Source of the DNA: Bordetella petrii | GTDB lineage: Bacteria; Pseudomonadota; Gammaproteobacteria; Burkholderiales; Burkholderiaceae_B | Assembly: GCF_017356245.1 (NCBI RefSeq) | Contig: NZ_JAFMZZ010000001.1 | Location: forward strand, 1,047,196-1,054,165 | Direction of reading: 5' to 3' | DNA length: 6,970 nt | Shown here: one piece after another, positions 1 to 6,612 of the stretch | How positions within the stretch are numbered: the stretch's first letter is position 1 | Layout of the letters: every line of letters starts with the position of its first letter | Position numbers and translations under genes: made by a program | The notes under the pieces: model-generated | The model's input: the letters and a program-made list of their open reading frames with translations, nothing else | Databases searched by the model: none | Told to the model about the DNA's origin: nothing

Positions 1-1251
1 ATCCGCCAGCTGCAGGAAGAAATGGACATGGGCGTGATCTTCATCACGCACGACATGGGCGTGGTGGCCGAAGTGGCCGACCGCGTGCTGGTGATGTATC
101 GCGGCGACAAGGTCGAAGAGGGCGCTTCCGACGCCATCTTCGCCGCGCCGGGGCATGCCTATACGCGCGCGCTGCTGTCGGCCGTGCCGCGCCTGGGGGC
201 CATGCGCGGCACCGACGAACCCGCGCCGTTCCCGCTGCTGCGCGTGGAAGACGCCGCGGCCGGCGCCGGGCCGGCGGCCGCGGCCGCCGATGCGGCCAGC
301 ACGGTGCGCCGCGAAAGCGGGCCGGTGCTGCGGGTCAAAGACCTGGTCACCCGCTTCGACATCTCGGGCGGCATCCTGGGCCGCGTGCAAAAGCGCGTGC
401 ACGCGGTCGAGCGCGTCAGCTTCGACCTGTACCCCGGCGAAACCCTGGCCCTGGTGGGCGAATCGGGCTGCGGCAAGACCACCACCGGCCGTTCGCTGCT
501 GCAGCTGGTCAAGAGCCAGGGCGGCCGCATCGAATTCGACGGGCAGGACATCGGCACCCTGCGCGGCGCCGCCATGCAGCACCTGCGGCGCCACATCCAG
601 TTCATCTTCCAGGACCCGTTCGCCTCGCTCGACCCCCGCATGAAGGTCGGCGATTCCATCATGGAGCCGCTGCTGATCCACGGCGTGGCCAAGGGCCGGG
701 CGGCGCAGGAACGCGTGCGCTGGCTGATGGACAAGTGCGGGCTGTCGCCCGACATGATCGACCGCTATCCGCACGAATTCTCGGGCGGGCAGCGCCAGCG
801 CATCTGTATCGCGCGGGCCCTGGCGCTGAACCCGAAGGTCATCGTGGCCGATGAGTCGGTGTCGGCGCTCGATGTTTCCATCCAGGCGCAGATCGTCAAC
901 CTGCTGCTCGACCTGCAGCGCGAGCTGGGCGTGTCGCTGCTGTTCATTTCGCACGACATGGCCGTGGTCGAGCGCATCAGCCACCGGGTGGCGGTAATGT
1001 ATCTGGGCCAGATCGTCGAAATCGGCCCGCGCCGCTCCATTTTCGAGAACCCGCAGCATCCGTACACCCGCAAGCTGATGGACGCGGTGCCGATCGCCGA
1101 CCCGCAGCGCCGCCACCGGGCGCGCTCGCTGCTGGTCGACGAAATTCCCAGCCCGGTGCGCATGGTGGGCGACGACCCCGTGGTGGCGCCCCTGGTGCAG
1201 GTGGCCGAGGGCCATTACGTGGCGCGCCATCCGGTGGGCGTGTACGCCTAG
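1..1251 (+). CDS. gsiA: Glutathione/dipeptide ABC importer, tandem ATP-binding protein (5' end outside window)
   Basis: This is the C-terminal 416 residues of an ATPase with two fused ABC domains that would power a periplasmic-binding-protein-dependent importer at the inner membrane. The frame is open from base 1, so the ATG at 22 is internal. Numbering from the first codon, residues 1-60 are the end of ABC domain 1, with its switch histidine at H17 (ITHD). An Ala-rich linker covers about residues 82-100. ABC domain 2 is complete: Walker A GESGCGKT at 153-160, Q-loop Gln204, signature FSGGQRQR at 260-267, Walker B with Asp284-Glu285, and H-loop His318. It ends with the oligopeptide-family [10 protein letters not shown] motif and a GHYVA tail. 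The stretch around the second H-loop ([20 protein letters not shown]) and the tail match E. coli GsiA as I remember it, which favours glutathione import over other dipeptide systems. E. coli GsiA is 623 residues, so roughly 200 are missing upstream. Partner genes gsiBCD are not in the window. The substrate is inferred from similarity only. Confidence 0.88.
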   Translation: MRQLQEEMDMGVIFITHDMGVVAEVADRVLVMYRGDKVEEGASDAIFAAPGHAYTRALLSAVPRLGAMRGTDEPAPFPLLRVEDAAAGAGPAAAAADAASTVRRESGPVLRVKDLVTRFDISGGILGRVQKRVHAVERVSFDLYPGETLALVGESGCGKTTTGRSLLQLVKSQGGRIEFDGQDIGTLRGAAMQHLRRHIQFIFQDPFASLDPRMKVGDSIMEPLLIHGVAKGRAAQERVRWLMDKCGLSPDMIDRYPHEFSGGQRQRICIARALALNPKVIVADESVSALDVSIQAQIVNLLLDLQRELGVSLLFISHDMAVVERISHRVAVMYLGQIVEIGPRRSIFENPQHPYTRKLMDAVPIADPQRRHRARSLLVDEIPSPVRMVGDDPVVAPLVQVAEGHYVARHPVGVYA

Positions 1252-1255
1252 AGGC

Positions 1256-1290
1256 GGGGCCGGGCCGCCAAAGCCCGTCCCCAATTTTCT
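1256..1290 (+). terminator. Rho-independent terminator after gsiA
   Basis: GGGG (1256-1259) pairs with CCCC (1279-1282) and CGGGC (1261-1265) with GCCCG (1273-1277), with one C/T mismatch between the blocks and a 7-nt loop. AATTTTCT follows. It begins 4 nt after the gsiA stop codon. The U-run is short, so termination may be partial. Confidence 0.65.
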
Positions 1291-1366
1291 CTGCAGTGCA
1301 ACATTTCCGCCGTGCATTTTGATAAAGTGGCGGGATCGACGGCTTTTTTTTCTTATCTTTCACCTC

Positions 1367-1371
1367 AAGAG
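1367..1371 (+). promoter_or_regulatory. Ribosome binding site deciding the asd start
   Basis: AAGAG lies 8 nt upstream of the ATG at 1380. An in-frame TTG at 1374 would leave only 2 nt of spacing, so the ATG is the better start. Confidence 0.6.
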
Positions 1372-1379
1372 CATTGAAC

Positions 1380-2510
1380 ATGACGCAAGCAGTAGGCCTG
1401 GTCGGCTGGCGCGGCATGGTCGGTTCCGTTCTCATGCAGCGCATGCGCGACGAAAACGACTTCGCCCTGATCGATCCCGTATTCTTTTCCACCAGCAATG
1501 CCGGCGGCGCGGCGCCCACCTGGGCCGACGGCGCGGGCCCGCTGCAGAACGCCTACGACATTGATGCTCTGAAAAAACTGCCCATCATCGTCACGGCGCA
1601 GGGCGGCGACTACACCTCCGAGGTCTACCCGAAGCTGCGCGGCGCGGGCTGGAACGGCATCTGGATCGATGCCGCCAGCACCCTGCGCATGAAAGACGAC
1701 GCCATCATCGTGCTCGACCCGGTCAACCGCCCGGTCATCGACGCGGCGCTCAAGCGCGGCGTGCGTAATTTCGTCGGCGGCAATTGCACGGTCAGCTGCA
1801 TGCTGATGGGCCTGGCCGGCCTGTTCAACAACGACCTGGTCGAATGGATGACTTCCATGACCTACCAGGCGGCCTCGGGCGGCGGCGCCCAGCACATGCG
1901 CGAACTGCTCACCCAGTTCGGCCTGCTCAACCAGGCCGTCAAGCCCCTGCTCGACGACCCGGCCTCGGCCATCCTGGAAATCGACCGCGGCGTGCTGCAG
2001 GCGCAACAGGATCCGGCGCTGCCCCAGGAACACTTCGGCGTGCCCCTGGGCGGCAACCTGATCCCCTGGATCGACAAAGACCTGGGCGACGGCATGTCGC
2101 GCGAAGAATGGAAGGCCGAGGCCGAAACCAACAAGATCCTCGGCCGCGGCCAGGCGTTCGGCACGCCGGCCACTCCCATCGACGGCCTGTGCGTGCGCAT
2201 CGGCGCCATGCGCTGCCATAGCCAGGCGCTTACCATCAAGCTCAAGCGCGACGTGCCGCTCGATGAAATCGAGGCCCTGATTGCGCAGGGCACGCAATGG
2301 GCCAAGGTCGTGCCCAACACCAAAGAAGACAGCATGCGCGCGCTGACGCCGGTGGCGGTTACCGGCACCCTGGACATCCCGGTGGGCCGGCTGCGCAAGT
2401 TGTCGATGGGCCCGCAGTACCTGGGCGCCTTCACCGTGGGCGACCAGCTCCTTTGGGGTGCGGCCGAGCCGCTGCGGCGCATGCTGCGCATCGCGCTGGC
2501 CGAAGCCTGA
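1380..2510 (+). CDS. asd: Aspartate-semialdehyde dehydrogenase
   Basis: This cytoplasmic enzyme makes L-aspartate 4-semialdehyde from 4-phospho-L-aspartate with NADPH. It is the branch-point step toward lysine/diaminopimelate (peptidoglycan), methionine and threonine. The protein has 376 residues, close to the 367 of E. coli Asd. The N-terminal [17 protein letters not shown] segment is the NADP-binding turn. The active-site cysteine is Cys136 in the [13 protein letters not shown] block, followed by the family-typical [17 protein letters not shown]. The catalytic histidine is His280 in [13 protein letters not shown]. The C-terminal [21 protein letters not shown] region and [11 protein letters not shown] end are typical of the gamma/betaproteobacterial class. 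The ATG at 1380 is chosen over the in-frame TTG at 1374 because AAGAG is correctly spaced. Terminators on both sides suggest it is transcribed alone. No residue looks abnormal. Confidence 0.98.
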   Translation: MTQAVGLVGWRGMVGSVLMQRMRDENDFALIDPVFFSTSNAGGAAPTWADGAGPLQNAYDIDALKKLPIIVTAQGGDYTSEVYPKLRGAGWNGIWIDAASTLRMKDDAIIVLDPVNRPVIDAALKRGVRNFVGGNCTVSCMLMGLAGLFNNDLVEWMTSMTYQAASGGGAQHMRELLTQFGLLNQAVKPLLDDPASAILEIDRGVLQAQQDPALPQEHFGVPLGGNLIPWIDKDLGDGMSREEWKAEAETNKILGRGQAFGTPATPIDGLCVRIGAMRCHSQALTIKLKRDVPLDEIEALIAQGTQWAKVVPNTKEDSMRALTPVAVTGTLDIPVGRLRKLSMGPQYLGAFTVGDQLLWGAAEPLRRMLRIALAEA

Positions 2511-2554
2511 GCCCCGCGCGGCCTGTCGGCACCGCCCAGGCCCGCCAGGGCACG

Positions 2555-2580
2555 GCAAAGGCACCTGCGGGTGCCTTTGC
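2555..2580 (+). terminator. Strong hairpin terminator between asd and fimV
   Basis: A perfect 11-bp inverted repeat, GCAAAGGCACC (2555-2565) and GGTGCCTTTGC (2570-2580), is closed by a TGCG loop. The A and T runs lie inside the stem, so it could act in both directions. It sits 44 nt after the asd stop and separates asd from fimV. Confidence 0.8.
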
Positions 2581-2621
2581 GCTATATGGGCGGCATGCCG
2601 GCGGCCGGGCAGTTTGCCAAT

Positions 2622-2649
2622 TTGTGAATCGCGGTCGATCCTTTACACT
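2622..2649 (+). promoter_or_regulatory. Possible sigma-70 promoter for fimV-truA
   Basis: TTGTGA (2622-2627) and TACACT (2644-2649) are separated by 16 bp, each matching the -35/-10 consensus at 4 of 6 positions. The stretch is clearly richer in A/T than its surroundings and lies between the asd terminator and the fimV start. A nearby TTGCCA (2614-2619) matches the -35 better but would give a 24-bp spacer. The call rests on sequence pattern and position only. Confidence 0.3.
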
Positions 2650-2686
2650 TTCGCCCAGCATTGGCCGGTAAACCGATACGTATTGC

Positions 2687-2690
2687 AGGA
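2687..2690 (+). promoter_or_regulatory. Ribosome binding site deciding the fimV start
   Basis: AGGA lies 9 nt before the ATG at 2700. The in-frame TTG at 2661 has no such site and would put 13 residues ahead of a complete signal peptide. Confidence 0.55.
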
Positions 2691-2699
2691 TTTCCCACC

Positions 2700-4346
2700 A
2701 TGACCTTGCGCTCGCGTCATTATCCCCGTACCCGTCGTATCAAAGCCCTGAACTGGGCCGTGGCCCTGGCCATCGGCGCCTCAGTGGGCGCGGCGGCACA
2801 GGCGGCCACCGTGGGCCATTCGCGCGTGGTGTCCCCGCCGGGCGCGCCCCTGCAGGTGGTGGTGCCGCTCGACGGCCTGACCCCCGAAGAAGTCGCGTCG
2901 CTGCAAGTCTCGCTGGCCGACGCGGGCGCGTGGCAGCGCGCCGGGCTGCGTCCGCCGGTGCCGCTGGACAGTGTCCGGGTCGCCATTCAAGACGGCAGCG
3001 ACGCCACGCACAAGAACATCCGCATCGTATCTTCGCAGCCGCTGGCCACGCCGGCGGTCGACTTGCTGCTCAACCTGCAGTCCAGCGCCGGCCAGCGGCA
3101 GGTGCAAGTCACCATCCTGGTGCCGCAGCGCGGCGCCGGCCCCCAGGTTCAGCCGGCCCGCGTGGGCGGGGGCGGCGGCCAGCAGGCCACGGCCGGCTCC
3201 GTGGCGGTGCGTTCCGGCGACACGCTGTTCCGCATTGCGCGCCGCAATGCCGTGCCGGACGCCAGCGTGTACCAGATGCTGGTGGCGCTGTGGCGCGCGA
3301 ACCCCCAGGCGTTCATCCAGAACAACATGAATCTTGTGCGCGCCGGCGAAACCCTGTCCATTCCGGACGCGGCCACCGTGCGCGCCATCGATCCCGCCGA
3401 AGCCCGCCGCATTTATGCCGAGCAGGCCGAAGCCTTTGCGCGCTATCGCGGCCGCGCCGGCGCGGATGCCGCCGGCGGTTCAGCCGTCAGCGCCGACCGC
3501 GGCGCCGCGTCGGGCCATGTAGGCCGGGCGCCCGAGGGCCAGGCCGCCCCTGGCTCGGCGCCCCAGGACCGCCTGCGCCTGAGCGCGGCCAGCCCCGGCG
3601 ATGCGCAATCCGATGCGCGCACCTCTGGCGAGCATGCCATGCGCGACGCCCAGCAGCGTGTCGACACGCTGCAAGGCAATGTCGATGCGCTCAACCGCGC
3701 CGCGGGCGGGCAGGGCGGCGGGGCGAACGGCGGCTCCGAAGGTGGGGCGGGCACAGGGTCGGCGGGCACGGCAGGCGCTGCCGGCGCGGCGGGCGCCGCC
3801 GGTTCCGAAGGCGCTGCGGGCGCAACCGGAGCCCCCGGCGCCGCGGGCGCTGCTGGTACAGCAGGCGCTACCGGTGCGACAGGCGCTACCGGTGCGACAG
3901 GCGCTACCGGCGCCACAGGCGCTACCGGCGCCACAGGCGCTACTGGTGCCACAGGCGCTACCGGTGCGGCAGGCGCTCCGGGTGGGGCAGGTGCTCCCGG
4001 CGCGGCAGGTGCTCCCGGCGCCGCCAGCACCCCGGGCGCCCAGGCCAATGGCGAGGCGGCATCCGGCAATGCCCAGGCCGGCAAAACCAGCAATGATGCG
4101 GCGCCCAGCGCGATGCCCAGCTGGCTGGCCGACAATCTGCTGGTCGTGGTGACGGCCGCGCTGGCCATCATCGTGCTCATCGTGGCATGGCTGCTGCGCC
4201 GGGCCGGCGCGCGCCGCGCCGATGAAGACGAGTCGTACGGCGAACCGGCCTTCGACAACGCGGCGCTCAACCGCAGGCTCGACGGCATCAGCCTGGACCT
4301 GGACCAGCCGCCCACCGACGAGCCGCGCCCCGGCGGGCCGCGCTGA
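2700..4346 (+). CDS. fimV: FimV/HubP-family polar landmark protein with LysM domain and collagen-like repeat
   Basis: A 548-residue inner-membrane protein with most of its length in the periplasm. Residues 1-35 form a signal peptide: basic [12 protein letters not shown], a hydrophobic core, then AQA before the cut. Residues about 36-142 match the FimV N-terminal domain ([20 protein letters not shown] to VTILVP). Residues 168-222 are a LysM-type peptidoglycan-binding domain ([12 protein letters not shown], then [15 protein letters not shown] and AGETLSIP), in the form typical of FimV. Residues about 311-334 may form a short coiled coil. Residues 353-442 are 30 unbroken Gly-X-Y triplets rich in Gly-Ala-Thr. 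Residues 480-499 are a single transmembrane helix followed by Arg-Arg, then a 47-residue acidic cytoplasmic tail. FimV/HubP proteins organise the cell pole, type IV pili and flagella, but the role here is inferred. The long acidic TPR cytoplasmic region of Pseudomonas FimV is absent, and truA starts directly afterwards, so no frameshifted remainder exists. Start chosen by ribosome binding site and signal peptide. Confidence 0.88.
   Translation: MTLRSRHYPRTRRIKALNWAVALAIGASVGAAAQAATVGHSRVVSPPGAPLQVVVPLDGLTPEEVASLQVSLADAGAWQRAGLRPPVPLDSVRVAIQDGSDATHKNIRIVSSQPLATPAVDLLLNLQSSAGQRQVQVTILVPQRGAGPQVQPARVGGGGGQQATAGSVAVRSGDTLFRIARRNAVPDASVYQMLVALWRANPQAFIQNNMNLVRAGETLSIPDAATVRAIDPAEARRIYAEQAEAFARYRGRAGADAAGGSAVSADRGAASGHVGRAPEGQAAPGSAPQDRLRLSAASPGDAQSDARTSGEHAMRDAQQRVDTLQGNVDALNRAAGGQGGGANGGSEGGAGTGSAGTAGAAGAAGAAGSEGAAGATGAPGAAGAAGTAGATGATGATGATGATGATGATGATGATGATGATGAAGAPGGAGAPGAAGAPGAASTPGAQANGEAASGNAQAGKTSNDAAPSAMPSWLADNLLVVVTAALAIIVLIVAWLLRRAGARRADEDESYGEPAFDNAALNRRLDGISLDLDQPPTDEPRPGGPR
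3756..4025 (+). repeat. 18-bp tandem repeat encoding Gly-X-Y triplets inside fimV
   Basis: Fifteen in-frame 18-bp blocks each encode two Gly-X-Y triplets. The nine from 3864 to 4025 are clearly related at DNA level. The blocks at 3864 and 3882 are identical (GGCGCTACCGGTGCGACA), and those at 3900 and 3918 are identical to each other (GGCGCTACCGGCGCCACA). Blocks from 3972 on change Thr to Pro or Ala. The six earlier blocks (3756-3863) are diverged in codons but keep the Gly phase. Eleven consecutive Gly-Ala-Thr triplets result. Loss or gain of a block keeps the reading frame. Confidence 0.92.
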
Positions 4347-4351
4347 TCCGC

Positions 4352-5158
4352 ATGCCGCGCATGGCGTTGGGGCTGGCGTACGACGGCTCTTCCTGGCAAG
4401 GCTGGCAGACACAGCCGCACCGGCAGACGGTGCAGGACACCCTCGAAGCCGCGCTGGCCCGCTTTGCCGGCATCGACGGCACGCTGCCCACCATCTGCGC
4501 GGGCCGCACCGACACAGGCGTGCATGCGGCCATGCAAGTCGTGCACCTGGACACCGGCCTGCAGCGGCGCGCCGAGTCCTGGGTGCGCGGCGTCAATGCC
4601 TTTCTGCCGCCCAGCATCGCAGTGCAGTGGGCGCAGCCGGTGTCCGACCAGTTCCATGCGCGCTTTTCGGCGCGTTCGCGCACCTATCTCTATCTGCTGT
4701 GGCGCGGCCGCGTCCGCCCGCCGCTGTGGGCCGGCCGGGCCGGCTGGTGCTTCCAGCCGCTGGATGTGGCGGCCATGCGGCAGGCGGCGTCGGCCTTGCT
4801 GGGCGAGCATGATTTCTCCAGCTTCCGTTCGTCGCAGTGCCAGGCCCGCCATCCGGTGCGCACGCTGCACAGCCTGGATATCGACGAGCGCGGGCCGTTC
4901 CTGGTCTTCACGCTGCGCGCCAATGCTTTTCTGCACCACATGGTGCGCAACCTGATGGGCGCGCTGCTGCAGGTAGGGCAGGGACGCCAGCCGGTGTCAT
5001 GGATGCCGGCCGTGCTGGCCGCGCGCGACCGCCGCCTGGCCGCGCCCACTTTTTCACCCGACGGCCTGTATCTTTCGGCCATCGAATACCCAGCTGAATT
5101 CAAGCTGAACGAAACCGACGGCGGGCCGCAACTGCTGTCGCCTTTTACATTTGCTTAA
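4352..5158 (+). CDS. truA: tRNA pseudouridine(38-40) synthase TruA
   Basis: This cytoplasmic enzyme isomerises uridine to pseudouridine at positions 38, 39 and 40 in the anticodon stem-loop of many tRNAs, without cofactor. The protein has 268 residues; E. coli TruA has 270. Family blocks appear in order: [14 protein letters not shown] near the N-terminus; [11 protein letters not shown] with catalytic Asp54; [41 protein letters not shown]; and [20 protein letters not shown]. It ends with a [10 protein letters not shown] block. The start ATG lies only 5 nt after the fimV stop and has no good Shine-Dalgarno site. A second ATG at 4361 is possible. Translation is therefore probably coupled to fimV, and both genes probably share a promoter. 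A strong hairpin terminator follows 54 nt after the stop. I see nothing missing or unusual in the protein. Confidence 0.97.
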   Translation: MPRMALGLAYDGSSWQGWQTQPHRQTVQDTLEAALARFAGIDGTLPTICAGRTDTGVHAAMQVVHLDTGLQRRAESWVRGVNAFLPPSIAVQWAQPVSDQFHARFSARSRTYLYLLWRGRVRPPLWAGRAGWCFQPLDVAAMRQAASALLGEHDFSSFRSSQCQARHPVRTLHSLDIDERGPFLVFTLRANAFLHHMVRNLMGALLQVGQGRQPVSWMPAVLAARDRRLAAPTFSPDGLYLSAIEYPAEFKLNETDGGPQLLSPFTFA

Positions 5159-5212
5159 GGGTTATCAGCAGGAAGGCATCCATCAAGAATCACTATATGA
5201 TTGCGAACGAAA

Positions 5213-5244
5213 AAAACGGCAGCCTCCACACGAGCTGCCGTTTT
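5213..5244 (+). terminator. Strong hairpin terminator after truA
   Basis: AAAACGGCAGC (5213-5223) and GCTGCCGTTTT (5234-5244) form a perfect 11-bp stem with a 10-nt loop. The left arm continues an A-run and the right arm ends in four T, so it may work in both directions. It closes the fimV-truA unit. It also lies only 60 nt upstream of the next gene, so it may sit in that gene's leader if transcription starts near the TATGAT at 5196-5201. Confidence 0.8.
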
Positions 5245-5248
5245 CGCG

Positions 5249-5267
5249 GCCGTTTCACACGAACGGC
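5249..5267 (+). repeat. Second small inverted repeat before the TRAP operon
   Basis: GCCGTT (5249-5254) pairs with AACGGC (5262-5267) around a 7-nt loop; CGC (5245-5247) and GCG (5268-5270) can extend the stem past one bulged G. CACACGA occurs here (5256-5262) and in the loop of the preceding terminator (5227-5233). It lies 24 nt before the ribosome binding site of the next gene. No T-run follows, so it is not a terminator. Function unknown. Confidence 0.45.
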
Positions 5268-5290
5268 GCGCACATGCATCGCTTCCAACC

Positions 5291-5296
5291 AGGAGA
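5291..5296 (+). promoter_or_regulatory. Ribosome binding site of the TRAP binding-protein gene
   Basis: AGGAGA lies 8 nt upstream of the ATG at 5305. It rules out the in-frame ATG at 5197, which would translate through the terminator hairpin and put 36 residues ahead of the Tat signal. Confidence 0.75.
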
Positions 5297-5304
5297 CTTC
5301 CGTA

Positions 5305-6402
5305 ATGCAACGTCGTTCGTTCCTCAAAAAGGCTACCCTGGGTGCCGCGGCCGCTGGCGGCGCGACACTCGCCGCGCCGGTTCTGGCGCAAGAATCGCCC
5401 ACCCTGAACTGGCGCCTGGCCTCCAGCTTCCCGCGCAGCGCCGATGCCATCTACACTGGCGGCGAAAACCTGGCCAAGTACGTGGCCGAGGCCACCGACG
5501 GCAAATTCAACATCCGCGCCTTCCCCGCGGGCGAAATCGTCCCCGCGCTGCAAGTGCTCGATGCGGTGCAGAACAACACCATCGAATGCGGCCATACCGC
5601 TTCGTATTACTACTTCGGCAAAGATCCCGCGCTGTGCTTCGACGGCGCCGTGCCGTTCGGCCTGAATACGCGCCAGATGAACGCCTGGATGCGCCACGGC
5701 AACGGCCTGAAGCTCACCCGCGAGCTGTTCCAGAAGTACAACATCGTCAACTTCCCCTGCGGCTACACCGGCACGCAGATGGGCGGCTGGTTCCGCAACG
5801 AAATCAAGACCGTCGATGACCTCAAGGGCCTGAAATTCCGCGCCAGCGCGTTCGCGGGCGCGGTGCTGTCGCGCCTGGGCGTGGTGCCGCAGCAGATCGC
5901 CGGCGGCGACATCTACCCCTCGCTCGAAAAGGGCACCATCGACGCCGCCGAATGGATCGGCCCGTACGACGACGAAAAGCTGGGCTTCCACAAAGTGGCC
6001 AAGCACTACTACTTCCCGGGCTGGTGGGAAGGCACGCTGCAGGTGTCGCTGTACGTAAACCAGGACGTCTACAACAAGCTGCCCAAGCACTACCAGGCGG
6101 CCCTGTCGCAGGCCTCCGCGGCCGCCACGGCCGACATGATCGCCAAGTACGACGCCGAAAACCCGGCCGCCCTGCGCCGCCTGGTGTCGCAAGGCGCCCA
6201 GCTCAAGGCATTCCCCAAGGCCGTCATGGACGCGTGCTACGCCGAGGCGAACAAGGTCTACGCCGAGTTCTCGGCCAAAGACCCCATGTTCAAGAAGGTC
6301 TACGACGACATGGTGGCGTTCCGCGACAACGAAATCCCGTGGTTCCGCGTGGCCGAAGGCAGCTTCGACGGCTTCATGGGCACCATCAACCGCCACAAGT
6401 AG
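5305..6402 (+). CDS. TRAP transporter solute-binding protein, DctP family (TakP/FcbT1 type)
   Basis: The periplasmic ligand-binding subunit of a sodium-driven TRAP transporter, 365 residues long. Residues 1-28 are a twin-arginine signal peptide: MQRRSFLKK, a weakly hydrophobic Ala/Gly core, then VLA before QES. The mature protein begins with LNWRLASSFPRS, followed by FPAGEIVPALQVLDAVQNNTIE. The blocks TGTQMGGWFR (Gln158), LKFRAS (Arg179), VVPQQIAGGDIYPSLEKGTI, AAEWIGPYDDEK (Glu216-Trp217) and FPGWWEGT (Glu242) follow in the order and wording I remember for TakP, the 2-oxoacid/pyruvate-binding protein of Rhodobacter sphaeroides; there these blocks surround the ligand and a sodium ion. The 'mannitol/chloroaromatic' FcbT1 group is the same family. 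Substrate is therefore likely a small carboxylate, but it cannot be fixed from sequence. The start is set by AGGAGA 8 nt upstream. The small permease gene follows after 210 nt, a wide gap that holds an inverted repeat. Confidence 0.93.
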   Translation: MQRRSFLKKATLGAAAAGGATLAAPVLAQESPTLNWRLASSFPRSADAIYTGGENLAKYVAEATDGKFNIRAFPAGEIVPALQVLDAVQNNTIECGHTASYYYFGKDPALCFDGAVPFGLNTRQMNAWMRHGNGLKLTRELFQKYNIVNFPCGYTGTQMGGWFRNEIKTVDDLKGLKFRASAFAGAVLSRLGVVPQQIAGGDIYPSLEKGTIDAAEWIGPYDDEKLGFHKVAKHYYFPGWWEGTLQVSLYVNQDVYNKLPKHYQAALSQASAAATADMIAKYDAENPAALRRLVSQGAQLKAFPKAVMDACYAEANKVYAEFSAKDPMFKKVYDDMVAFRDNEIPWFRVAEGSFDGFMGTINRHK

Positions 6403-6427
6403 GCGGGCGCCGACGGGAAGCGGGGCA

Positions 6428-6471
6428 GGCGGGCTGGCGCGGCGTTATAAAATCGTCCGATTCAGCCCGCC
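6428..6471 (+). repeat. Intergenic inverted repeat between the two TRAP genes
   Basis: GGCGGGCTG (6428-6436) and CAGCCCGCC (6463-6471) are a perfect 9-bp inverted repeat around a 26-nt loop. The loop holds TTATAAAAT (6445-6453), the most A/T-rich spot in the 210-nt gap from 6403 to 6612. No T-run follows. It could be an RNA stem that protects the upstream mRNA or weakens read-through. The loop sequence could instead be a -10 box for a promoter of the permease genes, but I see no good -35. The rest of the gap shows nothing I can name. Confidence 0.5.
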
Positions 6472-6612
6472 ACAGCGCTTGCCACAAGCCGGTTCTGCCA
6501 GGGCGCCGCATGTCTACGGCGGCCGCCGGACACCCCGAGGCCCTTCCGCATGCCCAGACCTCCGCCGCATCGGGCGCGGGGCTCATTTTCTTTCCAGATA
6601 TTCATTTCCATC

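Noticed and set aside
256..292. Very GC-rich, partly palindromic stretch in gsiA
   Set aside because: It is explained by the Ala/Gly-rich linker between the two ABC domains; no regulatory role is suggested.
1319..1358. TTGATA and an eight-T run upstream of asd as promoter or second terminator
   Set aside because: No -10 element lies at 16-18 bp from TTGATA. The only stem before the T-run is 5 bp (1309-1313 with 1339-1343) around a 25-nt loop, which is too weak to call.
1365..2564. 399-codon minus-strand open frame spanning asd
   Set aside because: It is opposite a complete, highly conserved asd, has no recognisable motif, and is typical of antisense frames in GC-rich genes.
2930..4096. 388-codon plus-strand open frame inside fimV
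   Set aside because: It is an out-of-frame shadow, extremely rich in Arg, Gly and Cys, whereas the fimV frame shows a signal peptide, LysM domain and membrane helix.
3443..4939. 498-codon open frame on the minus strand across fimV and truA
   Set aside because: It is a shadow of GC-rich codons on the opposite strand. It contains Pro-Val-Ala runs mirroring the Gly-Ala-Thr repeat, resembles no family I know, and overlaps two well-supported genes.
5197..5304. Upstream in-frame ATG for the TRAP binding protein
   Set aside because: It would place 36 residues before the Tat signal and run through a strong hairpin. The ATG at 5305 has AGGAGA at ideal spacing.
5155..6396. 413-codon minus-strand open frame opposite the TRAP binding protein
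   Set aside because: It is a shadow frame rich in His, Val, Ala and Gly with no recognised domain, and its 3' part runs through the truA terminator.
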